Of a DNA stretch of 64,000 nt, positions 56,469-64,000 are shown one piece after another. Under the pieces are notes generated by a model that was not told the origin of the DNA, searched no databases, and worked only from the letters and a program-made list of their open reading frames with translations. The position numbers were made by a program, and so were the translations under genes. Source of the stretch: Zoogloeaceae bacterium (GTDB lineage: Bacteria > Pseudomonadota > Gammaproteobacteria > Burkholderiales > Rhodocyclaceae). Each line of letters begins with the position of its first letter. Position 1 is the stretch's first letter. The stretch lies in contig JACKLY010000001.1 of assembly GCA_024235655.1 (NCBI GenBank), positions 434,001-498,000 of the forward strand. Reading direction: 5' to 3'.

Positions 56469-57424
56469 GTGGTCTCGTTCTTCCTGAGTTTGCCTACCAG
56501 TGCGCCCAGCCAGGAGCGAGGTTCTTCAGCCTTGGGTTTGCTGGCAGGTTTTGTCGGGGTTTCCGTCAATGCCTTCTGCAGTGCAAAGACGCTTTGCGGG
56601 CGATAGAGATGGTTGAGGCACAGGCACCAGTCAATGGTCTCCAGCAGTTGATCGGAATAGCGCCCTTCCCAGCGCACCATGGCTGGAACGAGCTGATCCT
56701 TTTCCTGGCGGAGGTCGGCGGCTTGCGGTGCCGCCAGAGCGATGCAGGCGTACATCGAGGCGCCGATGCTGTACACATCGCTCCAGGGGCCCAGCTCTTC
56801 CCGCTTGTAGTGTTCTGGTGAGGCAAAGCCGGGGGTGTACATCGGCTTCAGCATCGGGGTATCGAGTGCCAGTGTTTGTCGGGCCGCGCCGAAATCGATC
56901 AGCATTGGCGAGCCGTCATTGCGCAGGTAGATGTTGGAGGGTTTCAGGTCGAGGTGCAGCAGCTTGTGCGAATGTACTTCACGCAGTCCATTCAGTACGC
57001 GGGTAAACACATTGCGCACGAAATTTTCCGAAACCGGTTTCTGCCGGCGCTGGATGTACTCCTGCAGCGTCCAGCCTTCCTCGTAATCCATCACCATGTA
57101 GACCGTTTCGTTGGCGCGGAAAAAATTGAGCACGCGCACGACGTTGGGGTGCGACAAGCGGGCCAGTGCGCGGCCTTCCTCGAAAAAGCACTTCATGCCG
57201 TAGCGGAAGGCGCCGGCATGTTCCGGAGAAATGTTCGGTGTGATCTCTCCCTCGCCTCGCAAGGCCAGGCTGTTGGGAAGATATTCCTTGATGGCCACCC
57301 GCTTGCCCTCAGCGTCCAAGGCCAGATAGACAATGGAAAATCCGCCGAGCGAAAGCTGTCGCTCGATTCGGTAATCGTCGACCTGGAATCCTTCCGGGAG
57401 GGCGTGGTTGGCTTGTTGAGCCAT
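56465..57424 (-). CDS. Serine/threonine protein kinase (Hanks type)
   Basis: A 319-aa soluble kinase with LSLGGFSIVYLALD (glycine loop) and VAIKEYLP (ATP-binding lysine). The catalytic loop is HLDLKPSNIYL and the metal-binding motif DFGAAR. The HRD arginine is replaced by leucine, so it is a non-RD kinase unlikely to need activation-loop phosphorylation. A later GPWSDVYSIGASMYACI is typical. No membrane helix or sensor domain is present; the tail (KAEEPRSWLGALVGKLRKNETT) is basic. It is paired with the PP2C phosphatase and divergent from yicC. Confidence 0.93.
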   Translation of the reverse strand: MAQQANHALPEGFQVDDYRIERQLSLGGFSIVYLALDAEGKRVAIKEYLPNSLALRGEGEITPNISPEHAGAFRYGMKCFFEEGRALARLSHPNVVRVLNFFRANETVYMVMDYEEGWTLQEYIQRRQKPVSENFVRNVFTRVLNGLREVHSHKLLHLDLKPSNIYLRNDGSPMLIDFGAARQTLALDTPMLKPMYTPGFASPEHYKREELGPWSDVYSIGASMYACIALAAPQAADLRQEKDQLVPAMVRWEGRYSDQLLETIDWCLCLNHLYRPQSVFALQKALTETPTKPASKPKAEEPRSWLGALVGKLRKNETT

Positions 57425-57523
57425 TCAGGTGGGAGCTATCATGTGGTTTTTAAACATTTTCAGGGTTTGGGTGAGGCGTGTAAAGCAGCAGGTGCCTCCC
57501 TTGCCCGATTCGGTGGAAATCCC

Positions 57524-58390
57524 ATGATTCAGAGCATGACCGGTTACGCGGCCAAAACGCGTGATATTGGCAATGGTTCATTGAGCCTCGAACTGAAAAG
57601 CGTCAATTCGCGTTTTCTCGACGTGCATTTCCGTGTCTGCGAAGAGTTGCGTATGGCCGAGCCCGCCTTGCGCGAGGCAATCGCCGGGCGTGCCAGGCGG
57701 GGTAAGGTCGAGTGCCGTGTCTATTTCATGGCCAATGCGCGTGGCGCTCAGCAACTATCACTGAATATGGAGTTGCTGACCCAGCTGGCGACACTCGAGC
57801 GGCAGGTGCGCGCCGGGTTGCCCGATGCGCGTGGGTTGGCTGTGGGCGAAGTGTTGCGCTGGCCCGGGATTTTCGGCGAAGAGGCCGTTGACCAGGAAAA
57901 GATGCTTGCTGAAACGCTGGCCGTGGCCAGGGAGGCGCTGGATGACTTCGTTGCCAGCCGCGGGCGTGAAGGTGAAAAGCTCAAGGACATCATCCTTGAG
58001 CGTGCGCTGCGCATGCGTGAACTGGTGGCGCAAGTGGCGCCGCACATTCCTGCAGCTCAGGCGGCTTTTCAGGAAAAACTGAAACAGCGGCTGGTTGATG
58101 CCATCGGCAGTGCCGATGATGAGCGGGTGCGCCAGGAAGTCATTGTTTTCGCTGCGCGAATCGATGTTGCCGAAGAACTGGCGCGTCTGACCACCCATCT
58201 CGATGAGGTCGAACGGGTGCTCAGACAGGGAGGCTCGGTTGGCAAGCGGCTGGATTTCCTGATGCAGGAGCTCAACCGCGAAGCCAATACCCTGGGTTCA
58301 AAATCAGTGGTGTCCGAGGTTTCGCAGACCGCAATGGAGCTCAAGCTGCTGATCGAGCAAATGCGCGAGCAGGTCCAGAATCTGGAGTAA
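57524..58390 (+). CDS. YicC family endoribonuclease
   Basis: A 288-aa YicC protein. It opens MIQSMTGYAAKTRDIGNGSLSLELKSVNSRFLDVHFRV and ends LDFLMQELNREANTLGSKSVVSEVSQTAMELKLLIEQMREQVQNLE, both strongly conserved. The family has been described as an endoribonuclease. The ATG at 57524 is family-consistent. It precedes gmk and rpoZ with short spacing, a common arrangement in proteobacteria. Confidence 0.94.
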   Translation: MIQSMTGYAAKTRDIGNGSLSLELKSVNSRFLDVHFRVCEELRMAEPALREAIAGRARRGKVECRVYFMANARGAQQLSLNMELLTQLATLERQVRAGLPDARGLAVGEVLRWPGIFGEEAVDQEKMLAETLAVAREALDDFVASRGREGEKLKDIILERALRMRELVAQVAPHIPAAQAAFQEKLKQRLVDAIGSADDERVRQEVIVFAARIDVAEELARLTTHLDEVERVLRQGGSVGKRLDFLMQELNREANTLGSKSVVSEVSQTAMELKLLIEQMREQVQNLE

Positions 58391-58394
58391 GCCC

Positions 58395-59003
58395 ATGTCC
58401 GGTCATCTGTATATCGTTTCAGCCCCTTCCGGGGCGGGAAAAACCACCCTGGTTCGTCTGCTGCTGGCGCAGGACCCGGGTATCCGCCTGTCGGTGTCCT
58501 ACACCACGCGTGCGCCGCGCACCGGCGAGGTGGATGGCCGCGAATATCACTTTACCGATGTCGATTCGTTTCAGGGGATGGTCGGGCGTCAGGAGTTCAT
58601 CGAGTGGGCCGAGGTGCACGGCAATTTCTATGGCACCTCGCGTGTCTGGATTGAATCGGAGATGGCCGCCGGGCGTGATGTGCTGCTCGAAATCGACTGG
58701 CAGGGCGCACAGCAGGTGCGCAAGCTGTTTCCACAGGCGATCGGTGTTTTCATCATGCCGCCATCACTCGCTGCACTCGAACAGCGCTTGAGCGGACGCG
58801 GCACGGACAGTGCCGAAGTCATTGCCCGCCGATTGGCCGCAGCACAAGCCGAGATGCGGCATGTGACTGAATTTGACTATGTTATAGTCAACGACAACTT
58901 GCAACAGGCGCTAACTGACCTGTGCTCGGTGGTCAACGCCTCGCGACTGCGTCTTGAGGTGCAACGTGGCCGCCACTCCCATTTGTTCGAAACTCTTATT
59001 TGA
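58395..59003 (+). CDS. gmk: Guanylate kinase Gmk
   Basis: Phosphorylates GMP to GDP. The 202-aa protein has the P-loop [14 protein letters not shown], the GMP-binding SVSYTTRAPRTGEVDGREYHF, EWAEVHGNFYGTSR and LLEIDWQGAQQVR. It follows yicC by 4 bp and precedes rpoZ by 12 bp. Proximity to spoT links guanine nucleotide supply to (p)ppGpp control. Confidence 0.97.
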   Translation: MSGHLYIVSAPSGAGKTTLVRLLLAQDPGIRLSVSYTTRAPRTGEVDGREYHFTDVDSFQGMVGRQEFIEWAEVHGNFYGTSRVWIESEMAAGRDVLLEIDWQGAQQVRKLFPQAIGVFIMPPSLAALEQRLSGRGTDSAEVIARRLAAAQAEMRHVTEFDYVIVNDNLQQALTDLCSVVNASRLRLEVQRGRHSHLFETLI

Positions 59004-59015
59004 TAGGTAACAGCC

Positions 59016-59222
59016 ATGGCTCGAGTCACCGTAGACGACTGTATGAAACGCATCGATAACCGCTTCCAGATGACACTGGCGGCAACCTATCGTGCTCGCC
59101 AGCTGGCTTCCGGCGCAACGCCGATGGTTGAAGTGGACAAGGACAAGCCGACCGTCATCGCCCTGCGCGAAATGGCCCTTGGCAAGTTCGGTCTGGAAAT
59201 TCTCAACCGCGGTCAGGCCTGA
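59016..59222 (+). CDS. rpoZ: RNA polymerase omega subunit RpoZ
   Basis: A 68-aa omega subunit, [33 protein letters not shown], with the conserved [20 protein letters not shown] end. It assists assembly of RNA polymerase and contributes to the ppGpp site. It lies between gmk and spoT, as in many proteobacteria. Confidence 0.97.
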   Translation: MARVTVDDCMKRIDNRFQMTLAATYRARQLASGATPMVEVDKDKPTVIALREMALGKFGLEILNRGQA

Positions 59223-59265
59223 CCGGCACTACGAACGAACCGGGCGGAATGCAAGGTGTACACCC

Positions 59266-61437
59266 ATGATGGACGCCGATACGCTTGCCTCCCCCGGTCA
59301 ACCTTCTCCAACTCATGAAGAGCCGGCCTTCCGGGTCTTCATCGACAGCCTCAGCTACCTCAAGCCGGAAGAAGTAAACCTCGTACGCGATGCGTACGCC
59401 TTTGCCGATGCCGCGCATCGCGGCCAGATGCGTTATTCCGGCGAGCCTTACATTACCCACCCGCTGGCTGTGGCCGGCGCGCTGGCCGAATGGCGCATGG
59501 ACGTGCAGGCAGTCGTGGCTGCATTGCTGCACGATGTCATGGAAGACACGGCGGTAACCAAGTCGGAGATCGGCAAGCGTTTCGGCAAGCAGGTGGCCGA
59601 GCTGGTCGATGGCCTGTCCAAGCTCGACAAGATCGAATTCCAGTCGCATCAGGAAGCCCAGGCAGAAAACTTCCGCAAGATGCTGATGGCCATGGCGCAC
59701 GATCTGCGCGTGGTGCTGATCAAACTGGCGGATCGCCTGCATAACCTGCAGACAATGTCGGCCGTACGTCTCGACAAGCGCAAGCGGATTGCCGCAGAAA
59801 CGCTGGAAATCTATGCGCCGATTGCCAACCGGCTGGGCCTGAACAAGGTTTACCGGGAACTGCAGGATCTTTCCTTTCAGCTCATTCATCCGCTGCGTGC
59901 CAAGATTCTGGCGCGTGCCGTTCGTTCGGCGCAGGGCAATCGTCGAGAGTTGCTGACGCGCATTCTCGACAACATCAACTGCAAGATGATTGATGCCGGC
60001 ATTGCGGCACAGGTGTTCGGCCGGGAGAAGAGCCTGTATTCCATCTACCGCAAGATGGAGGAAAAACGGCTTTCGTTCTCGCAGGTGCTCGACATCTACG
60101 GCTTCCGGGTGGTGGTGCGTGATATCCCGACCTGCTACATGGCGCTCGGCGCCCTGCATTCGCTCTACAAGCCGGTGCCGGGCAAGTTCAAGGACTACAT
60201 TGCCATTCCCAAGGTCAATGGCTACCAGTCCTTGCATACCACCCTGATCGGCCCCTATGGCACCCCGATCGAAGTGCAGATCCGCAATCGCGAAATGCAC
60301 CACGTGGCACAGGAAGGCGTGGCCTCGCACTGGCTGTACAAGGATGCCGAAGAGCGCGGGGCGGATCTGCAGCAGAAAACCTCGAAATGGCTGCAGTCGC
60401 TGCTCGAATTGCAGAGCGGTACCCGCGATTCGGCCGAGTTTCTGGAGCACGTCAAGATCGACCTGTTCCCGGACGAGGTGTATGTATTCACACCCAAGGG
60501 GCAAATCATGGAGTTGCCGCGTGGGGCTACCGCGGTCGATTTTGCCTACATGGTGCATACCGATGTCGGCAACCATTGCGTTGCAGCGCGCATCAACCAG
60601 GAATTGATGCCCTTGCGCACCGAATTGCGCAACGGGGACCAGGTGGAAGTGGTGACTGCACCCAATGCGACCCCCAATGCCGCCTGGCTTTCCTATGTGC
60701 GGACGGGGCGTGCCAGAAGCAAGATCCGGCACTTCCTGAAAGTTGCCCAGCATGACGAATCGTCCGAGCTCGGCGAGCAGTTGCTGGCGCAGGAGCTGCA
60801 GCATCTGGGCCTGCAAGCGGGTGACGTGCCGCCGGCGAGCTGGGAAGAACTGGTTCGCGAATCAGGCGTACGCTCGATGAAGGATGTCTATACCGACATC
60901 GGCCTCGGCAAGCGGATCGCTGCCGTGGTTGTCCGCCGCCTGCTGGCCAAGGATGACAGCTTTGTCGAAGAATTCCCCAAAATGTCCACGGTGGTCATTC
61001 GCGGCACCGAGGGCATGGCCATCCAGATGGCGCCGTGCTGCCTGCCGATTCCGGGCGATACCATCATCGGCTCGATCCGCAAGGGGCAGGGTCTGGTTGT
61101 CCACTGCCTGGATTGTCCGGGGATTCTGAAATCGCGTAGCAGCGAGCCAAAAAAATGGATCGATGTCGAGTGGCAGCCGGCGGAGGGCAAGCTGTTCGAG
61201 GCCCGGATCCGCATCACCGCCAAGAATGCCCGAGGGGTGCTGGCGCAAATGGCTGCGGCCATTTCGGAGGCCAACTCGAACATCGAAAATATCAGCATGG
61301 AAGAAAAGACCCCCGGGGTTTACACCACGCTGGCGTTCACCCTGGAGGTTGCCAATCGCGATCATCTGGCCAGAGTGATGCGTGCCTTGCGCCACGTGCC
61401 CGAAGTCATCCGGATTTCGCGGGAGCGCGGGGAGTAA
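59266..61437 (+). CDS. spoT: Bifunctional (p)ppGpp synthetase/hydrolase SpoT
   Basis: Makes and degrades (p)ppGpp in the stringent response. The 723-aa protein has the HD hydrolase domain (YITHPLAVAGALAEWRMD, LLHDVMEDT; residues about 50-190). The synthetase domain (YGFRVVVRD, KDYIAIPKVNGYQSLHTTLIGPYG; about 240-360) follows. A TGS domain (VYVFTPKGQIMELPRGATAVDFAY; about 400-460), a helical/zinc region (APCCLPIPGD) and a C-terminal ACT domain complete it. An intact HD motif argues for hydrolase activity, hence SpoT/Rel rather than RelA. The ATG at 59266 is preferred over upstream in-frame codons. Confidence 0.96.
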   Translation: MMDADTLASPGQPSPTHEEPAFRVFIDSLSYLKPEEVNLVRDAYAFADAAHRGQMRYSGEPYITHPLAVAGALAEWRMDVQAVVAALLHDVMEDTAVTKSEIGKRFGKQVAELVDGLSKLDKIEFQSHQEAQAENFRKMLMAMAHDLRVVLIKLADRLHNLQTMSAVRLDKRKRIAAETLEIYAPIANRLGLNKVYRELQDLSFQLIHPLRAKILARAVRSAQGNRRELLTRILDNINCKMIDAGIAAQVFGREKSLYSIYRKMEEKRLSFSQVLDIYGFRVVVRDIPTCYMALGALHSLYKPVPGKFKDYIAIPKVNGYQSLHTTLIGPYGTPIEVQIRNREMHHVAQEGVASHWLYKDAEERGADLQQKTSKWLQSLLELQSGTRDSAEFLEHVKIDLFPDEVYVFTPKGQIMELPRGATAVDFAYMVHTDVGNHCVAARINQELMPLRTELRNGDQVEVVTAPNATPNAAWLSYVRTGRARSKIRHFLKVAQHDESSELGEQLLAQELQHLGLQAGDVPPASWEELVRESGVRSMKDVYTDIGLGKRIAAVVVRRLLAKDDSFVEEFPKMSTVVIRGTEGMAIQMAPCCLPIPGDTIIGSIRKGQGLVVHCLDCPGILKSRSSEPKKWIDVEWQPAEGKLFEARIRITAKNARGVLAQMAAAISEANSNIENISMEEKTPGVYTTLAFTLEVANRDHLARVMRALRHVPEVIRISRERGE

Positions 61438-61441
61438 ACGC

Positions 61442-62677
61442 TTGAGGGTAATCGTTCTTGGCGCGGGTGTCGTCGGCGTCGCCAGTGCCTGGTACCTTGC
61501 CCGCGCCGGCCATCAGGTCACCGTGATCGAGCGACAGCCTGCGGCCGGACTGGAAACGAGTTTTGCCAACGGTGGCCAGATCTCGGTTTCGCATGCCGAG
61601 CCCTGGGCCAACCCCCATGTATTGCCGAAAGTGTTGAAGTGGCTGGGTCGCGAAGACGCGCCTCTGCTCTTTCGTCTGCGCTGGGATCCGGCACTGTTTC
61701 GCTGGGGGCTGCGCTTTCTTGCCGAATGCCGGGCCTCACGCAGCCGGGCCAATATCCGCGCCATCGTCGCCATGGCACTCTACAGCCGGCAGCAGCTTGC
61801 CGCATTACGTGCCGAGACCGGCATAGACTACGACCAGCTGACCCGCGGCATCCTGCATATCTATACCGATGCCGCCGAATTATCCGCGGCAACCCGTGCA
61901 GCCGCCATCATGCGTGATCTTGGCTGCGACCGGCAGACCATTTCTGCGGCACAGTGTGTGGCCATCGAGCCGGCGCTGGCATCAGTTGCAGACCAGCTGG
62001 TGGGCGGTGACTACACCGCCAATGACGAATCCGGCGATGCCCACCGGTTTACGCAGTCACTGGCAGCGCTGGCGGCAGCACAAGGGGTGCAGTTTCTCTA
62101 TGGGTCGAGTGTGGAGCGGATCGAGGCTGTGGGCGGCGAAGTGCAGGCCGTTCATGCCGGCGACCAGCGCCATGTTGCCGACGCCTATGTGCTGTCCTGC
62201 GGTTCCTGGTCCGCACCCATGCTGGCTTCGCTGGGTATTCACCTGCCGGTCTATCCGGCCAAGGGCTACTCGGCAACCCTGACGCTTGCACCAGAGAGCA
62301 TCGCGCCCAGCGTGAGCTTGACTGATGATGAGCACAAAATTGTTTTTTCCCGTCTCGGGCAACGACTGCGTATCGCCGGCACGGCCGAGTTCAACGGCTA
62401 CAACACCGATCTTAATTCCGTGCGCTGCCAGGCCTTGCTGCGCCGGGCCAGTCAGCTGTTCCCGGAACTCAGGCCGCTTGGAGAGCCAGAGTTATGGGCC
62501 GGATTGCGCCCGGCCACACCTTCCAATGTGCCCCTGATCGGTCGCAGCCGACTGGGCAACTTGTGGCTGAATACGGGCCACGGTACGCTGGGCTGGACCA
62601 TGGCCTGTGGCTCTGGCGCGGCGCTTGCCGACCTGCTCTCCGGCCGCCGGCCAGAGCCAGACTTCACATTCTGCTGA
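61442..62677 (+). CDS. dadA: D-amino acid dehydrogenase (DadA-like)
   Basis: An FAD-dependent oxidoreductase of 411 aa. The N-terminal dinucleotide fold is VIVLGAGVVGVASAWYLARAGHQVTVIERQP, and TSFANGGQISVSHAEPWANP is the DadA signature. The C-terminus has LWAGLRPATPSNVPLIGRS and NTGHGTLGWTMACGSG. It would oxidise D-amino acids to 2-oxo acids, passing electrons to the respiratory chain. TTG at 61442, 5 bp after the spoT stop, gives the family N-terminus; no ATG is available. Confidence 0.92.
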   Translation: MRVIVLGAGVVGVASAWYLARAGHQVTVIERQPAAGLETSFANGGQISVSHAEPWANPHVLPKVLKWLGREDAPLLFRLRWDPALFRWGLRFLAECRASRSRANIRAIVAMALYSRQQLAALRAETGIDYDQLTRGILHIYTDAAELSAATRAAAIMRDLGCDRQTISAAQCVAIEPALASVADQLVGGDYTANDESGDAHRFTQSLAALAAAQGVQFLYGSSVERIEAVGGEVQAVHAGDQRHVADAYVLSCGSWSAPMLASLGIHLPVYPAKGYSATLTLAPESIAPSVSLTDDEHKIVFSRLGQRLRIAGTAEFNGYNTDLNSVRCQALLRRASQLFPELRPLGEPELWAGLRPATPSNVPLIGRSRLGNLWLNTGHGTLGWTMACGSGAALADLLSGRRPEPDFTFC

Positions 62678-62722
62678 AAGCTGTGGCAGGGTGTGGGGAA
62701 CCATCCCCGCCGAGTATTGTTC

Positions 62723-63511
62723 ATGTGGATCGACACACACTGCCATCTGGATGCCGCCGAATTTGCCCCTGACCGTGATCAGGTTGTGGCAGCCGCCCAT
62801 GCGGCCGGCGTCTCGCGCATCATCGTGCCGGCCGTCGAACTGCACGGCTTTGCGGCAGTGCGCGATTGCTGTCAGCGATATGCCGGTTGCTTCCCGGCTT
62901 ATGGCATTCACCCGATGTATACGCCGGCAGCGCAGGAGAGCGATCTGCAAGCTTTGCGCGAATGGCTGGAGAATGAACGGCCGCTTGCCGTCGGTGAAAT
63001 CGGGCTGGACTATTTTGTGCCCGGGCTGGATCGGGAACGCCAGCAATTCTTCTTCATCGAACAACTCAAGCTGGCGCGTGAATTCAACTTACCGGTGCTG
63101 CTGCATGTGCGTCGGGCAATCGACCTAGTGCTCAAGGCGTTGCGCCAGATCCGGGTGCCGGGCGGTATCGCCCATGCCTTCAACGGCAGTCGACAGCAGG
63201 CCGAGGTATTCATTGGCCTGGGCTTCAAGCTGGGCTTTGGCGGTGCCATGACCTGGCCGCGGGCGACGCACCTGCGTGAGTTGGCAAGCGGCTTGCCGGC
63301 CGATAGCCTGGTCCTGGAAACTGATGCACCGGACATGTCGCCAGTGTTTCTTGCGGTTCCGCCGGGCGGGCAACCGCAGAGACAGCGCAATGCGCCGGAA
63401 TATCTGCCCCGGATTGCCGAAACGCTGGCGCATCTTCGCGGTATCTCTCTGGCCGAGGTCGCCACGCTGAATCGGCGCAATGCCGAATCAGTCATGCCAT
63501 TGCTTCCTTGA
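62723..63511 (+). CDS. TatD family metal-dependent hydrolase
   Basis: A 262-aa TIM-barrel hydrolase with metal ligands MWIDTHCHLD (HxH), AVGEIGLDYF (E), LLHVRRAIDL (H), IAHAFNGSRQQAE and LETDAPDMSP (D). TatD enzymes are DNases or deoxyribonuclease-like phosphoesterases. It contains a PPGGQPQRQRNAPEYLPRIAE segment common in this branch. The ATG at 62723 is chosen because the catalytic motif starts at residue 4. Confidence 0.93.
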   Translation: MWIDTHCHLDAAEFAPDRDQVVAAAHAAGVSRIIVPAVELHGFAAVRDCCQRYAGCFPAYGIHPMYTPAAQESDLQALREWLENERPLAVGEIGLDYFVPGLDRERQQFFFIEQLKLAREFNLPVLLHVRRAIDLVLKALRQIRVPGGIAHAFNGSRQQAEVFIGLGFKLGFGGAMTWPRATHLRELASGLPADSLVLETDAPDMSPVFLAVPPGGQPQRQRNAPEYLPRIAETLAHLRGISLAEVATLNRRNAESVMPLLP

Positions 63512-63825
63512 ATTCGCTCAGTTTTGGGGTGGGCTGCTCTGCCATTTCTTCCCCGAAAAAGTGCCAAGGTAAGAAACAGGTCTGCATTCCGTCAGAAGCC
63601 AGTGCTGATTGTTTCGCAGTTAGCCGGCGTCGCATGTATGCGCTCAGCATCCACCAAATATCACGCAATGATACTAATGGTGCGGGTTTGCCGTTTATTA
63701 GCTGTTTCTAACGCAAAAAACCGTACAAAACATGTGGAATTGGTTTTTGCTTGATGCGCATCAAAAAAAACCGGGACACATGGGTCTAAATTGAGAACCC
63801 TGTTCCGAAACCAGTTTGGTAGTTC
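63512..63825. promoter_or_regulatory. Intergenic control region before napD
   Basis: A 314-bp stretch without a convincing gene between the TatD-family gene and napD. It is more AT-rich than the surroundings. The part nearest napD contains the FNR box (63751-63764) and a TCTAAA -10 box (63785-63790). Nothing else was recognised in the first ~230 bp. Confidence 0.6.
63751..63764 (+). promoter_or_regulatory. FNR box of the nap operon
   Basis: TTGATGCGCATCAA is a perfect match to the FNR/ANR consensus TTGAT-N4-ATCAA. With -10 box TCTAAA at 63785-63790 the transcription start would be near 63798-63799, putting the box centre at about -41.5, the class II activation position. This implies oxygen-limited induction of napD and its operon. 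Confidence 0.8.
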
Positions 63826-64000
63826 ATGGATATCTCCAGTGTAATTGTTAGCGCCAAGACCGAAGACGGAGCAAGCGTTCGATCGCTCCTTGAGGCAACC
63901 CCTGGCGTCGAAGTGCATACGGTCGCGGAAGACGGGCGAATGATCGTGACGATCGAAGCCGACACCGAGAAAGACACCGTAAGAATTTACGAATTGATCA
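63826..64000 (+). CDS. napD: Periplasmic nitrate reductase chaperone NapD, 3'-truncated by window edge
   Basis: The first 58 codons of a NapD-like protein: MDISSVIVSAKTEDGASVRSLLEATPGVEVHTVAEDGRMIVTIEAD. This has the family's small ferredoxin-like fold and PGVEVH signature. NapD binds the Tat signal of the catalytic subunit NapA during maturation. It is the first gene after an FNR-type promoter, so a nap operon probably continues beyond the window. Confidence 0.85.
   Translation, partial: MDISSVIVSAKTEDGASVRSLLEATPGVEVHTVAEDGRMIVTIEADTEKDTVRIYELI

Noticed and set aside
59203..60816. 537-codon open frame on the minus strand
   Set aside because: It is antisense to spoT and has no recognisable protein features; long antisense frames are common at this GC content.

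Overview
The window looks like the chromosome of a facultatively anaerobic, denitrifying betaproteobacterium, most likely Rhodocyclaceae (Dechloromonas/Azonexus-like). The reasons are high GC, a cytochrome cd1 nitrite reductase (nirS), the start of a periplasmic nitrate reductase operon (napD) behind an FNR box, and a selenocysteine formate dehydrogenase with its own Sec machinery. This assignment is inference from gene content; no 16S gene is present.

Layout. 1-6.87 kb: the 3' part of a type I restriction-modification island (DUF1524 protein, hsdS, hsdR) followed by an ISL3-type transposase. The island cuts off the 3' end of pqiB, so its right border lies near 6868. 6.6-9.4 kb (minus): pqiA1-pqiA2-pqiB remnant. 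9.4-11.6 kb: small proteins, a flavodoxin-fold reductase and a DJ-1/PfpI protein. 11.7-15.2 kb: a PhnCDE-type ABC transporter of the clade annotated as putative selenate importers, with two permease domains fused. 15.2-22.2 kb: housekeeping genes (rlmA-like, M20 amidohydrolase, rapZ, NusG-II protein, Gx transporter, ubiX, LON-domain protein, mutY, flavin reductase).

22.26-25.13 kb is the most unusual locus. A tRNA-Gly(CCC) gene is split in its anticodon stem by a 2.79-kb group II intron. The intron encodes a complete RT/maturase/HNH protein and, just upstream of that ORF, carries a second, intact but different tRNA-Gly(CCC). Removing the intron restores a canonical 74-nt tRNA. The predicted EBS1 (GCTTGG) exactly complements the last six bases of the 5' exon.

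25.2-30.8 kb: a translationally coupled plsB-glpK-glpD operon. 30.8-33.0 kb: nirS and a small upstream gene. 33.1-36.7 kb: fatty-acid activation and oxidation (fadD, acyl-CoA dehydrogenase). 37.0-38.7 kb: thiS-thiG-trmB. 38.7-42.8 kb: TonB-like protein, ankyrin protein, an unknown protein and a FliB-like protein.

42.9-52.8 kb (all minus): a selenium/formate module, fdhA (in-frame UGA = Sec196)-fdhB-fdhI-fdhE-selA-selB-selC, ending in a lipoyl-H-like protein and a DsrE-family protein. A sigma-54-type promoter and a pair of 11-bp palindromes precede fdhA. selD is not in the window. The ABC transporter at 11.7-15.2 kb may supply the selenium.

53.0-63.5 kb: hemW, rdgB, rph, a coupled PP2C phosphatase/Ser-Thr kinase pair, yicC, gmk, rpoZ, spoT, dadA-like, tatD-like. 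The window ends in napD.
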